In this document: one piece after another, positions 1 through 8,384 of the stretch | Layout of the letters: every line of letters starts with the position of its first letter | Numbering within the stretch: the stretch's first letter is position 1 | Assembly: GCF_001941865.1 (NCBI RefSeq) | Contig: NZ_CP016162.1 | Coordinates: 4,277,501-4,341,500, forward strand | Reading direction: 5' to 3' | Origin: Pseudomonas alcaliphila JAB1 | GTDB taxonomy: Bacteria; Pseudomonadota; Gammaproteobacteria; Pseudomonadales; Pseudomonadaceae | DNA length: 64,000 bases | The notes under the pieces: generated by a model | Database searches by the model: none | What the model was told of the DNA's origin: nothing | Seen by the model: the letters and a program-made list of their open reading frames with translations, nothing else | Program-made: the position numbers and the translations under genes

Positions 1-130
1 GCTGGCGATGCTGTCGCCGCTTTCGTCGCCCGCCTGGTTGGGCAGTGCGGACCCGGGTGCCGGTGCGATCCGGTAGGACCGTCGGCGCCGGCTCACCTGG
101 TTGGGCGAGGCCGGTAGGACTTGTCGTCCG
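1..130. other. Unresolved left edge with imperfect direct repeats
   Basis: No gene can be assigned here. A plus-strand frame stays open from base 2 to a TAG at 74-76, and a minus-strand frame with a possible GTG near base 96 runs off the edge. Both have high third-position GC, so the strand cannot be decided. The stretch holds two imperfect copies of a CCTGGTTGGGC...CCGGTAGGAC block, the first at about 32-91 and the second at about 98-120. Confidence 0.35.
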
Positions 131-172
131 GGCCGTGAAACTGAGAGAAAGCTTACGCCTGCCGCGCCGAAA

Positions 173-215
173 TAAGATTGCTAAGATTGCTTAAAAACTT
201 ACCAATTGCGCAATT
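173..215. promoter_or_regulatory. Candidate Lrp-type autoregulatory region
   Basis: Two adjacent copies of TAAGATTGC lie at 173-181 and 182-190, followed by the perfect 12-bp palindrome AATTGCGCAATT at 204-215. These AT-rich elements stand out against the GC-rich flanks and lie 50-95 bp upstream of the Lrp/AsnC gene. Such regulators commonly bind AT-rich dyads near their own promoter. Binding here is inferred. Confidence 0.4.
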
Positions 216-267
216 AGCAACTAAAGGAGCACTATCTAGCGCAATCCAATAATGAGCCAGTTAAAAA

Positions 268-747
268 ATGGACAAACTCGACCGTTACGACCTGAACATT
301 CTCGCCGAATTGCAGCGCAACGCTGCCCTGTCCAACCAGGAACTGGCCGAACGTATTGGCCTGTCGCCCTCGCCCTGCTCGCGCCGCGTCAAACAGTTGG
401 AAGACGATGGCTACATCACCGGCCAGGTCGCCCTGCTCGACCGCAAGAAGCTTGGCCTGAGCCTGACCGCCTACGTGCTGATCGGCATGGACCGACATAC
501 CCCCGAGCGCTTCGAGCACTTTCAGGACGAAATCCGCAAATGCCCCGAGGTGCTGGAGTGCTGCCTGGTGACCGGGATGGACGCCGACTACCAGCTCAAG
601 GTAGTGGTGCCGGACATGGACCATTACCAGAAGCTGCTGCTCGGCACCCTGACGCGCATCGATGGTGTTTCCAGCGTACGCTCGAGCTTCGTACTGCAGC
701 AGATTCTCTCCAGCACGCAGTTGCCGTTGCAGCACCTGCGCGACTGA
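268..747 (+). CDS. Lrp/AsnC family transcriptional regulator
   Basis: This is a 159-aa DNA-binding regulator with the usual family length. Residues 4-63 form the N-terminal winged helix-turn-helix (LDRYDLNILAELQRNAALSN and the SPSPCSRRVKQLE recognition helix). Residues about 68-145 form the RAM/ligand-binding alpha-beta domain, which usually senses an amino acid and drives oligomerisation. The ATG at 268 directly precedes the conserved start of the fold. AT-rich direct repeats and a palindrome lie just upstream and may serve autoregulation. The effector and targets cannot be told from the sequence, because the neighbour that would indicate them lies off the left edge. Confidence 0.9.
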   Translation: MDKLDRYDLNILAELQRNAALSNQELAERIGLSPSPCSRRVKQLEDDGYITGQVALLDRKKLGLSLTAYVLIGMDRHTPERFEHFQDEIRKCPEVLECCLVTGMDADYQLKVVVPDMDHYQKLLLGTLTRIDGVSSVRSSFVLQQILSSTQLPLQHLRD

Positions 748-794
748 AAGTCGCAGGGTGAAGCGGATCATGCCGCGCGCCAGGTCAGGGCGCG

Positions 795-800
795 TATAAT
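795..800 (+). promoter_or_regulatory. Candidate -10 box for the DUF2788 gene
   Basis: A perfect TATAAT lies 37 bp before the start codon, followed by a GC-rich CCCGCCC tract. No good -35 hexamer is visible at 16-18 bp, so this is a partial promoter match only. Confidence 0.4.
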
Positions 801-837
801 TCCCGCCCTGCGTTTTCCGTCCGAATCATGAGGCACC

Positions 838-1056
838 ATGGAAACCGAACAATTTGAAGCCCTGATGATGTACGTCCTGGTGGGCGGCCTGATGCTGTTC
901 ATGTTCTTCATCATCTGGGACCTCGCGAAGAAGTCCAAGGCCGGCCGCCTCGGCACCGCCATCCTGTTCCTCGGCCTGGGCCTGTGCCTGTTCGCCTTCC
1001 TCGCCAAGCCGATCATCACCTACATCATCGAGACCGCGCGCGGCATTCACGGCTAA
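838..1056 (+). CDS. DUF2788 family small membrane protein
   Basis: This is a 72-aa protein of unknown function. Two hydrophobic segments (about residues 8-28 and 37-60) are separated by a short basic loop (LAKKSKAGR), giving a hairpin inner-membrane topology. Length and sequence fit the DUF2788 family found next to varied genes in Pseudomonas. The ATG follows ATGAGGCACC, a plausible ribosome-binding region. A TATAAT box lies 37 bp upstream. The downstream globin gene starts 81 bp later and may be cotranscribed. No function is assigned. Confidence 0.75.
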   Translation: METEQFEALMMYVLVGGLMLFMFFIIWDLAKKSKAGRLGTAILFLGLGLCLFAFLAKPIITYIIETARGIHG

Positions 1057-1137
1057 GCCACTCGGCCATTGCACTACGTCTGATTGAAACCAGGCCATCG
1101 TCTCGATGCGGCCTGCCACCTATTCAAGGAGTTACAC

Positions 1138-1530
1138 ATGAGCGCCGCCAATCTGGTGATGCAGAGCTATGGACGCTGCTGCGCCAGCCCGGATTTCTTC
1201 GACAGTTTCTACCGCCACTTCCTCGCCAGCTCGCCGCTGATTCGCGAGAAGTTCGTCGACACCGACATGAGCGCGCAAAAACAGCTGCTGCGCCAGGGCA
1301 TTCTCAACCTGGTGATGCACGCCCGCGGCATGCCCGATACCAAGCTGCGCGCCCTCGGCGAATCGCACTCGCGCCAGCATCTGGACATTCGCCCGGAACT
1401 CTACGACCTGTGGCTCGACGCATTGCTGGCGACCATCGGCGAACACGACAAGGAGTGCGACGCAGAGGTACGCCAGGCCTGGCGTGAAGTGCTGAACAAA
1501 GGTATCGCCGTGATCAAGGCCGGTTATTGA
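1138..1530 (+). CDS. Globin family protein
   Basis: This is a 130-aa single-domain haem protein. The start at 1138 is chosen because AAGGAG sits seven bases upstream; an in-frame start further upstream lacks one. The sequence is helical throughout. It shows the globin pattern LGESHSRQHLDIRPELY (residues 74-90), in which His77 or His81 is the likely proximal haem ligand, followed by the G and H helices. Relatives bind oxygen or NO or act as sensor domains. The protein has no output domain, so a protective or scavenging role is only a guess. It stands alone, with a palindromic repeat downstream. Confidence 0.75.
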   Translation: MSAANLVMQSYGRCCASPDFFDSFYRHFLASSPLIREKFVDTDMSAQKQLLRQGILNLVMHARGMPDTKLRALGESHSRQHLDIRPELYDLWLDALLATIGEHDKECDAEVRQAWREVLNKGIAVIKAGY

Positions 1531-1655
1531 TTCAGGTCAGGGTCGCCAGGGTCGCACCTGCGACAAATCGACCGCGGCCCAGAGCACGCCATTACCTCGG
1601 CACCAGGTGCGCACAGCCTAGGCGGCCCCGCGACACCCTAGGATCTGAAACAGTC

Positions 1656-1712
1656 GTCATTCCCGCGCAGGCGGGAACCTAGAAACGGGGCTCCCGCCTG
1701 CGCGGGAGTGAC
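1656..1712. repeat. Family D extragenic palindrome
   Basis: Inverted arms GTCATTCCCGCG(CAGGCGGGA) and (TCCCGCCTG)CGCGGGAGTGAC flank a short loop. The element lies between the convergent globin and rluE genes and could act as a bidirectional terminator. A relative lies at 31269-31335. Confidence 0.7.
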
Positions 1713-1755
1713 GGTATATGGATATTCAGTGCTTCATCAGGCAAACCGCGCGCAT

Positions 1756-2376
1756 CTATGGCAACTGCGCGGGCACCTCACGCCATTGCCCGGGCTGTAG
1801 CCCGTCCAACTGCCAGGGCCCGATTGCCACGCGCACCAGGCGCAGGGTCGGCAGGCCAACCGCAGCGGTCATGCGCCGCACCTGACGATTACGCCCCTCG
1901 CGAATCACCAGCTCCAGCCAAGCCGTCGGCACGCTCTTGCGAAAGCGTACCGGCGGGTTGCGCTCCCATAGCTCGGGCTCGTCCAGGCGCCGCGCCTCGG
2001 CCGGCAGGGTCGGGCCGTCATTGAGCGTCACGCCATCGCGCAACTGCTGCAGTTGCGCCTCGCTCGGCTCCCCTTCCACCTGCACCCAATAGGTCTTCGG
2101 CAGCTTGTGCTTGGGGTCGGCGATACGCGCCTGCAGGCGGCCATCGTTGGTCAGCAACAGCAGGCCTTCGCTATCGCGATCCAGACGACCGGCCGGATAG
2201 ACGCCAGGCACGTCGACGAAATCCTTGAGCGTGGCGCGGCCCTGTTCATCGTTGAACTGGGTGAGCACGTCGAACGGTTTGTTCAGCACCAGCAGGCGCG
2301 GTTGCGCGGGCGGCGCCTTGGCCACTCGGCGGGGGGCGGCAGGACGACGACTGGCGGGGGGACGAGGGCGTGACAT
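1756..2376 (-). CDS. rluE: 23S rRNA pseudouridine synthase RluE
   Basis: RluE isomerises one uridine of 23S rRNA (U2457 in E. coli) to pseudouridine. The 206-aa protein, starting at the ATG at 2374-2376, has a basic proline-rich tail (residues 1-26) and then the RsuA-type catalytic core. The signature [18 protein letters not shown] contains the catalytic aspartate, Asp66. The stretch from [11 protein letters not shown] through the GRLD motif closely matches E. coli RluE rather than RluB or RluF, and there is no N-terminal S4 domain, as in RluE. The reading frame extends upstream to 2445, but that part looks non-conserved. It is transcribed divergently from the alcohol dehydrogenase gene. Confidence 0.9.
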   Translation of the reverse strand: MSRPRPPASRRPAAPRRVAKAPPAQPRLLVLNKPFDVLTQFNDEQGRATLKDFVDVPGVYPAGRLDRDSEGLLLLTNDGRLQARIADPKHKLPKTYWVQVEGEPSEAQLQQLRDGVTLNDGPTLPAEARRLDEPELWERNPPVRFRKSVPTAWLELVIREGRNRQVRRMTAAVGLPTLRLVRVAIGPWQLDGLQPGQWREVPAQLP

Positions 2377-2499
2377 GCAACGGGCTTCGATGAAAATGAG
2401 CTGCGCAGTGTAACCCACGATAAGCGGCGCTGATGGTGCTTCCACGTCCTGCCAGAGCGACTAAGCTGCGGATTCACCCCCTGCGATCAGGAGCCACCG

Positions 2500-3531
2500 A
2501 TGAGCAACAACGCCGAACTCGCCACCTTCACCGGCTGGGCCGCCACGACGCCCAAGGCACCATTGGAGCGCCTGAGCTACGACCCCGGCCCGCTCGGCGC
2601 CGACGAGGTGGAAGTGGCGGTGGAGTATTGCGGCATCTGCCATTCCGACCAGTCGATGATCGACAACGAATGGGGCAATGCCCGCTACCCCTTCATCCCC
2701 GGCCATGAGGTGGTCGGCACCATCGTCCGTCTCGGCGAGCAGGCGCGCGGCCTCAAGCTGGGCCAAAGAGTCGGCATCGGCTGGTACAAGGGCAGCTGCA
2801 TGCACTGCGGCTCGTGCATGGAAGGCTCGCACCAGCTGTGCCGCTCGGTAAAACCGACCATCGTTGGCAGCCACGGTGGTTTCGCCGACCGCCTGCGTTC
2901 GCACTGGGCCTGGGCCGTGCCGCTGCCCGAGGGCCTCGACCCGGCGCTGGTCGGCCCGCTGTTCTGCGCCGGCTCGACGGTGTTCAGCCCGCTGCTGGAA
3001 TTCGACATCAAGCCGACGGATCGCGTCGGCGTGGTCGGCATCGGCGGCCTCGGCCACCTGGCGCTGCGCTTTCTCAATGCCTGGGGCTGCGAGGTGACCG
3101 CCTTCACCTCGTCACTGAACAAGCAGGACGAAGCCAAACGCCTGGGCGCGCACAAAGTGGTGGCTTCCACCGACAGCGCGGCGATGAAGGCGATTGCCGG
3201 CAGCCTGGATTTCCTCCTGGTCACTGCCAGTGCCGATCTTGACTGGCAGGCGCTGATCGCCACCCTGCGCGGCAAGGGCCGCCTGCACTTCGTCGGCATC
3301 GTGCCCAGCGCCATACCGGTGCACGTGTTCAACCTGATCCCGCAGCAGAAGAGCCTGTCCGGCTCGCCGGTGGGCTCGCCCTCGAGCATGGCGACCATGC
3401 TCGAATTCTGCGCCCGTCACCAGATCCTGCCGCAGGTCGAGCACTTCCCGATGAGCCAGGTGAACGCCGCCATCGACCACCTGCGCAGCGGCAAGGCGCG
3501 CTACCGCGTGGTGCTCGACGCCAGCAAATGA
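2500..3531 (+). CDS. Zinc-dependent alcohol dehydrogenase, cinnamyl/YahK type
   Basis: This 343-aa medium-chain dehydrogenase oxidises alcohols or reduces aldehydes with NAD(P). The catalytic zinc ligands are visible as CGICHSD (Cys47) and GHE (residues 68-70). The structural zinc lobe has Cys100, Cys103, Cys106 and Cys114. The Rossmann motif GIGGLGH lies near residue 178. These features place it with YahK/AdhC-like aldehyde reductases, which usually prefer NADPH, but the substrate is not determinable. The ATG is preceded by AGGAGCC. It is monocistronic between the divergent rluE and a family C palindrome. Confidence 0.9.
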   Translation: MSNNAELATFTGWAATTPKAPLERLSYDPGPLGADEVEVAVEYCGICHSDQSMIDNEWGNARYPFIPGHEVVGTIVRLGEQARGLKLGQRVGIGWYKGSCMHCGSCMEGSHQLCRSVKPTIVGSHGGFADRLRSHWAWAVPLPEGLDPALVGPLFCAGSTVFSPLLEFDIKPTDRVGVVGIGGLGHLALRFLNAWGCEVTAFTSSLNKQDEAKRLGAHKVVASTDSAAMKAIAGSLDFLLVTASADLDWQALIATLRGKGRLHFVGIVPSAIPVHVFNLIPQQKSLSGSPVGSPSSMATMLEFCARHQILPQVEHFPMSQVNAAIDHLRSGKARYRVVLDASK

Positions 3532-3566
3532 CAGCACGGGCGCAGAGCTGTCGGCGTAACGTGGGT

Positions 3567-3629
3567 GTAGAGGAGCCGGCTTGCCGGCGATCATAGGTCT
3601 GGAAGGATCGCCCGCAAGCGGGCTCCTAC
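3567..3629. repeat. Family C REP-like palindrome pair
   Basis: The element starts GTAGAGGAGCCGGCTTGCCG and ends GCCCGCAAGCGGGCTCCTAC, two inverted hairpins facing each other. It is typical of Pseudomonas REP elements and sits just after the dehydrogenase stop codon. Confidence 0.75.
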
Positions 3630-3746
3630 CTATCGCATGGATGTTGCGCGCCAGGGACAAATCCGCACCTACAGGGTTGAGAGGCCTTGAGACACTCAAC
3701 CGACGGGTATGCTCCATCCCCCGTTTGCCTGCCGATACCAATTAGC

Positions 3747-4190
3747 ATGCTGATTCTCGACACACCCACCGACACCGAACTGCCCACCCTGGTGGAAATC
3801 TGGGAGGCCGCCGTGCGTGCCACCCATCACTTCCTGCCGGAAAGCGACCTGCAGGTGATCAAGCCGTTGCTGCGCGAGCAGTATTTCCCGGCCGTGCAAT
3901 TGACCTGTGCACGTGACGAGTCGGGGCGAATCCTGGGTTTTCTCGGTACCAGCGAAGGCATGGTGGAAATGCTCTTCGTCGACCCGGCCTGCCACGGCCA
4001 GGGCGTGGGCAAGCGACTGATGCGCCATGCCATCGACACGCTGGGCGCCACCCAGGTCGACGTCAACGAACAGAACCCGCAGGCCGTCGGTTTCTACCAG
4101 CACCTAGGGTTCGTCGTGACCGATCGCTCGCGCCTGGACGGTGGCGGGCGGCCCTTCCCGATCCTGCATATGAAGCTGACAACCATGTAG
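3747..4190 (+). CDS. GNAT family N-acetyltransferase (YjaB-like)
   Basis: This 147-aa acetyl-CoA-dependent acyltransferase was given the start at 3747 because homologous folds begin with this first strand and no conservation is apparent upstream. The acetyl-CoA pyrophosphate loop is visible as DPACHGQGVGKRLM in the middle of the protein. It is followed by the strand with VDVNEQNPQAVGFYQHLGF, the usual motif B of the family. The overall pattern (EIWEAAVRATHHFL near the N-terminus) resembles E. coli YjaB. The substrate is unknown. The gene is flanked by repeats on both sides and appears monocistronic. Confidence 0.85.
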   Translation: MLILDTPTDTELPTLVEIWEAAVRATHHFLPESDLQVIKPLLREQYFPAVQLTCARDESGRILGFLGTSEGMVEMLFVDPACHGQGVGKRLMRHAIDTLGATQVDVNEQNPQAVGFYQHLGFVVTDRSRLDGGGRPFPILHMKLTTM

Positions 4191-4227
4191 AGCGGCCCGA
4201 GACGCCAACCGCTCATGGCGCCAACAT

Positions 4228-4388
4228 GTAGGGCGGGCTCAGGAGCGCCAGCGAACAGCCCGCCGCCCCATGCAAACGCAGGCACCGCACACGAGCCCAA
4301 AACGCTCTCGGCGACTCATTGCCAGATTCAAGCCTGCCACCACGGCGGCGTACTGCTTCCGAGCGGCCGGCGTCCCGGTACGCCCTAC
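4228..4388. repeat. Family B repeat (GTAGGGCGG...GTACGCCCTAC)
   Basis: Terminal inverted ends GTAGGGCGG and the complementary CGCCCTAC bracket about 160 bp. The inner segment CTCAGGAGCGCCAGCGAACA recurs almost exactly at 63518-63608. It fills the gap between the GNAT gene and the convergent MocR gene. Confidence 0.7.
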
Positions 4389-4392
4389 AGCA

Positions 4393-5733
4393 CTAAACAG
4401 GCCAAGCCGTCACGATCCCCTCCAGCGCCAGTTTGAGTTCGACCCGGCTGGCTGCCGCCGCAAGGCTGATGCGCACGGCGTGCCCCGGATTGGCCTCGAC
4501 CGCGAACACCTCGGCCGGCACCACCTCCACACCGTTCTGCCGACAAGCCTCGACCAGACCTGCTGGCGCGTCAGCGTCCAGCCACAGGTGTGGCGACACC
4601 GCCCTGCCCTGCGGCATGCGCGGCCCAAGCACGCGCGCGGCCAGCCGCCAACGCTGCTGCAGCTCCTCGATCTGCCAGGCCAGACGCTGTTCGGCGACGC
4701 CACTTTCGATCCATTCACAGGCCAGCGCCAGACTCAGTGGCGTCACCGCCCAACGCGTGGCCTGGGCCTCGGGATCGATACGTTCGAGCAGTTGCGGCGC
4801 GCCGGCGATAAAGCCCAGGCGCAAGCCGGGCGCGACACTCTTGGACAGGCTGCTGATCAACAGGCAACGCTCGGCAAGCTGCACCGCCAGTGGCGCCTCG
4901 CTGCCGAGCACGCCGTAGACATCGTCCTCGACGATCCACAAGCCACGCCGCCGTGCCACCTCGGCGATGGCCGCGCGGCGCTCGGCGTCCAGGCTGGCGC
5001 CGGTAGGATTCTGCAAACAGGGTGTGAGCACCGCCACGCGAGCCCCGGTAGCGCGGGCCTGGCGGTCGAGGTCATCGGGCAGAATGCCGTGCTCGTCCAT
5101 CGCCACGCCATGCAGCGGCAGGCGCAACTGCCTTGCGGCGGCCTTGATCCCCGGCGCGGTATAGCGCTCCACCAGAATCGGCTCGCCGGCCTCGCACAGC
5201 GCCAGCAACGCGGCCGACACGCCCTGCTGGGCGCCGGCGCAGAGCAGCAGGCCGCCCGGCGCCAGCTCCAGGCCGCGTCGGCGCAGCCAGGTCACACCAG
5301 CCAGGTGCGCACGCTCGACCAGCGCCGCTGACGGGTAGGCCTGCAGCGCATCCAGCTCGCCACGTGCAGCCAACGCGGCAAGACTGGCGGAAAGATCGTG
5401 GTTGTCCGGGTCATGCACCGGCACGTTGGTCGACAGGTCGATCAGCTCGCCCTGCGCGGCCGGCTGCTTGAGCCGGAACAGGCTCGCCTCACGGCTGCCA
5501 GCCAGCACGTAGGTGCCACGGCCGACCTCGCCGGAAACCAGGTGCCGACGCGCTGCCTCACGGTAGGCGAGCATCACCGTGCTCGGGTTGATGCCCAGCG
5601 TCCAGGCCAGGCGACGCTGCGGTGGCAGGCGCTCACCGGGCTTGAGTTCGCCACGGCCGATGGCAGCGGCGATGGCCTCGACCAGTGCCAGGTACGTCGG
5701 CAGGGAGCTTTCTTGCAGATCAGGAAGCCACAT
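4393..5733 (-). CDS. MocR-type PLP-dependent GntR family regulator
   Basis: This 446-aa transcription factor fuses a GntR winged helix (about residues 5-72, LPPQRRLAWTLGINPSTVML) to a fold-type I aminotransferase-like domain (about 95-440). The PLP lysine lies in SSLSKSVAPGLRLGF, and the cofactor-binding ENPTG-like stretch reads LQNPTG. The start at 5733 gives the normal family N-terminus. The gene is divergent from a serine/threonine-dehydratase-like enzyme, which also uses PLP. MocR genes usually control their divergent neighbour through direct-repeat operators, and such repeats are present between the two genes. The effector is probably an amino acid or amine. Confidence 0.9.
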   Translation of the reverse strand: MWLPDLQESSLPTYLALVEAIAAAIGRGELKPGERLPPQRRLAWTLGINPSTVMLAYREAARRHLVSGEVGRGTYVLAGSREASLFRLKQPAAQGELIDLSTNVPVHDPDNHDLSASLAALAARGELDALQAYPSAALVERAHLAGVTWLRRRGLELAPGGLLLCAGAQQGVSAALLALCEAGEPILVERYTAPGIKAAARQLRLPLHGVAMDEHGILPDDLDRQARATGARVAVLTPCLQNPTGASLDAERRAAIAEVARRRGLWIVEDDVYGVLGSEAPLAVQLAERCLLISSLSKSVAPGLRLGFIAGAPQLLERIDPEAQATRWAVTPLSLALACEWIESGVAEQRLAWQIEELQQRWRLAARVLGPRMPQGRAVSPHLWLDADAPAGLVEACRQNGVEVVPAEVFAVEANPGHAVRISLAAAASRVELKLALEGIVTAWPV

Positions 5734-5770
5734 TGTTTGCCATGCAATATAAATATTTACCCATACAATG
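5731..5770. promoter_or_regulatory. Candidate MocR operator, 21-bp-spaced direct repeats
   Basis: CCATGCAAT (5740-5748) and CCATACAAT (5761-5769) form direct repeats whose starts are exactly 21 bp, two helical turns, apart. CATTGTTTGC (5731-5740) is an inverted partial copy of CCATACAATG. The AT-rich stretch between the repeats probably carries the promoters. The region covers the MocR start codon and the gap to the divergent gene. Confidence 0.6.
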
Positions 5771-5813
5771 CGCCGCACTAGCATCGGGGTCAACGCCACC
5801 CGGAGCACGCCTC

Positions 5814-6785
5814 ATGTTCGATCTCGCCCAACTGCGTCAGAGCTCTGAACTGGTTCACCGCCACATGGCGCCCACACCGCAACTGGCCTGGCCGCTGCTC
5901 GCCCAGCGCACAGGCTGCGAGGTCTGGGTCAAGCACGAGAACCATGCCCCCACCGCCGCCTTCAAGGTACGCGGTGGGCTGGTCTACATCGACGCCCTGC
6001 TGCGCCGCGAACCGCAGGTGCGCGGGCTGGTCACCGCCACCCGTGGTAACCACGGCCAGAGCCTGGCACTGGCGGCGCGTGCCGCAGGCCTGGCGATCCG
6101 CATCCTGGTGCCACACGGCAACGCCCGCGAGAAAAACGCGGCGATGCGCGCACTCGGCGCAGAAGTGATCGAACATGGCCGCGACTTCGACGAAGCCCGC
6201 GCCGAAGCCGCGCGCCTGGCCGAACGCGACGGCCTGCACTGGGTGCCGTCACTGCACGCGGACCTGGTACGCGGCGTGGCCACCTACGCGCTGGAGCTAC
6301 TGGAAGCGGTGCCGAACCTGCGCCGGGTGTACGTGCCCATCGGCCTCGGCTCGGGCATCTGCGGGATGATCCGCACCCGCGACCTGCTGGGCCTCGACAC
6401 CGAGATCGTCGGCGTGGTCGCCAGTGGCGCCGACGCCTACGCGCAGAGTTTCGAACAAGGCCGGCTGGTGCAGACCGAACGCGCCGACACCCTGGCCGAC
6501 GGCATGGCCTGCCGCCAGCCCCAGGAATTGGCGCTGGACATCATTCGCGCCGGCGCCGCACGCATCGTACGGGTCGACGACGAGGAGATCCGCGCCGCCA
6601 TCCGCACCTATCACGAGGACACCCATAACCTTGCCGAAGGCGCCGGCGCAGCGGCGCTGGCCGCCCTGATGCAGGAACGCAAGCTCAATGCCGGCCAGCG
6701 CGTGGCCGTGGTGCTCAGCGGCGCCAATATCGACCGCGCTGCGCTGGCCGAACTGCTGCGTGACGAGGCGTCCGTCGCGGCCTGA
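5814..6785 (+). CDS. Serine/threonine dehydratase-like PLP enzyme
   Basis: This is a 324-aa fold-type II PLP enzyme. The Schiff-base lysine is Lys51 in TAAFKVRGG. The substrate-binding TRGNHGQ motif follows near residue 79. The glycine-rich phosphate loop GLGSGICG lies near residue 180. The length and lack of a C-terminal ACT domain match catabolic threonine/serine dehydratases or hydroxyaspartate ammonia-lyases, not biosynthetic IlvA. The start at 5814 is the first ATG at the conserved N-terminus. It is transcribed divergently from a MocR regulator that probably controls it. It ends one base before the convergent amn stop codon. The exact amino-acid substrate is not resolved. Confidence 0.85.
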   Translation: MFDLAQLRQSSELVHRHMAPTPQLAWPLLAQRTGCEVWVKHENHAPTAAFKVRGGLVYIDALLRREPQVRGLVTATRGNHGQSLALAARAAGLAIRILVPHGNAREKNAAMRALGAEVIEHGRDFDEARAEAARLAERDGLHWVPSLHADLVRGVATYALELLEAVPNLRRVYVPIGLGSGICGMIRTRDLLGLDTEIVGVVASGADAYAQSFEQGRLVQTERADTLADGMACRQPQELALDIIRAGAARIVRVDDEEIRAAIRTYHEDTHNLAEGAGAAALAALMQERKLNAGQRVAVVLSGANIDRAALAELLRDEASVAA

Positions 6786-6786
6786 C

Positions 6787-8259
6787 TCAGCGGAACGGCG
6801 GCTCGTCGAAGCTGCGCAACTTGCGCGAGTGCAGCGAGTTGAGCTGGCTGCGCATCAACTCCAGCGCCGCGATACCGATATGCAGATGCTGAGTCACGGC
6901 GCGCTCGTAGAAAGCGCCGGCCGCGCCGGGCAGCTTGATCTCGCTGTGCAGGGGTTTGTCCGACACGCACAGCAGCGTGCCGTAGGGCACCCGCAGGCGA
7001 TAGCCCTGGGCGGCGATGGTGCCGCTTTCCATGTCCACTGCCACCGCACGCGACAGGTTGATCAACGGCCGCTCCTGGGCCCAGCGCAGCTCCCAGTTGC
7101 GGTCGTCGTAGGTCAGTACGGTGCCGGTGCGCAGGCGCTTCTTCAGCTCGTCGCCCTCTTCGCCGGTGACCAGTTTGGCGGCCTCCTGTAGCGCCTGCTG
7201 CACCTCGGCCAGTGCCGGCAGCGGGATATGCGGCGGCAGCACGCGGTCGAGAATGCCGTCGCGGCGCATATAGGCGTGGGCCAGCACGTAGTCACCGATG
7301 GTCTGCGACTGACGCAGGCCGCCGCAGTGGCCGATCATCAGCCAACAGTGCGGACGCAGCACGGCGAGGTGGTCGGTGATGTTCTTGGCGTTGGATGGGC
7401 CGACACCGATATTGACCAGGGTGACGCCGTGGCCGTCCTCGGCCTGCAGGTGGTAGGCCGGCATCTGGTAGCGGTGCCAGACCACGTTCTCGATGATCGC
7501 CTGCATCTCGCCTTCGGCCATGCCGCGCTCGATCACCACGTTGCCCGGCAGCACCATGCGGGTGAAACGCGAGTCGCCCACCAGCATGTCCAGGCCGTGG
7601 CGGATGAACTGATCGACGTAGCGGTGGTAGTTGGTCAGCAGGATCCACGGCTGCACATGGCGCCAGTCGCTGCCGGTGTAGTGCTGGATGCGCTTGAGCG
7701 AGAAATCGGTACGCGCCGCGTCGAACAGCGCCAGCGGCAACGGGTCGATGTTTTCCCAGTCGTACAGGCCATCGGCGGTGCCGTCGGTGGCAGCGGACAG
7801 GTCGGTGCTGGGGAATACCCGCGCCAGCTCGGCGGCGGTCACGCCACTGCCGGCCAGCTCATCGCCGCCCTCGACCACGTAGGGATAGGGAATGTTCTGC
7901 TGGCTACGGCCGACCTCGACGCGCAGGGTGAAGTCATTCATCAGCGGGCGCAGCTGCTCCAGCAGGTATTTGCGGAAGGCCGCCGGCTGGGTCACGGTGA
8001 TGGCATAGGTGCCCGGCACCTGTACCTTGGCGTAGGCGCGCACGGTGGTCGGCACCTCGCCCTGACACAGGTAGGTCAGGCGCAGCTCGGGGTAGCGGAA
8101 CAGGCAGTGCTCGCTGGCATCGGGACGGATGCGCTCCTTGAGGTAGCGTTTGAGCGCGTGGCTCAACGCACCGGTGGCTTCCTGATGCAGGGCGGCGAGG
8201 CGGTCGACGGCCTCTTCGGGGGTGTAGGCAATGATGAAATCATCTGAGCAGGCTTTCAC
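6787..8259 (-). CDS. amn: AMP nucleosidase
   Basis: Amn hydrolyses AMP to adenine and ribose 5-phosphate, adjusting the adenylate pool. I favour the GTG at 8257-8259 as start because AGGAAG lies seven bases before it. This gives 490 aa, the usual size for the family; the upstream ATG at 8319 lacks a ribosome-binding site. The N-terminal Amn-specific domain (about residues 1-170) is followed by the nucleoside phosphorylase fold. That fold carries NIGVGPSNAKNITDHLAVLR with the GHCGGLR motif, and VAVDMESGTIAAQGYRL, whose DMES glutamate is expected to contact ribose. It converges with the dehydratase gene with no room for a terminator. Confidence 0.9.
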   Translation of the reverse strand: MKACSDDFIIAYTPEEAVDRLAALHQEATGALSHALKRYLKERIRPDASEHCLFRYPELRLTYLCQGEVPTTVRAYAKVQVPGTYAITVTQPAAFRKYLLEQLRPLMNDFTLRVEVGRSQQNIPYPYVVEGGDELAGSGVTAAELARVFPSTDLSAATDGTADGLYDWENIDPLPLALFDAARTDFSLKRIQHYTGSDWRHVQPWILLTNYHRYVDQFIRHGLDMLVGDSRFTRMVLPGNVVIERGMAEGEMQAIIENVVWHRYQMPAYHLQAEDGHGVTLVNIGVGPSNAKNITDHLAVLRPHCWLMIGHCGGLRQSQTIGDYVLAHAYMRRDGILDRVLPPHIPLPALAEVQQALQEAAKLVTGEEGDELKKRLRTGTVLTYDDRNWELRWAQERPLINLSRAVAVDMESGTIAAQGYRLRVPYGTLLCVSDKPLHSEIKLPGAAGAFYERAVTQHLHIGIAALELMRSQLNSLHSRKLRSFDEPPFR

Positions 8260-8384
8260 AATGCATCTTCCTGACTGAACGTACGCGCCTATCTTGCCTG
8301 CATACGTTGACGAAAACATAGCGCGATCCCCCGCCTATCGCTGCCAGCGGCTAGGCTTGGATCAATTCGTCGGAGGTCACCATC

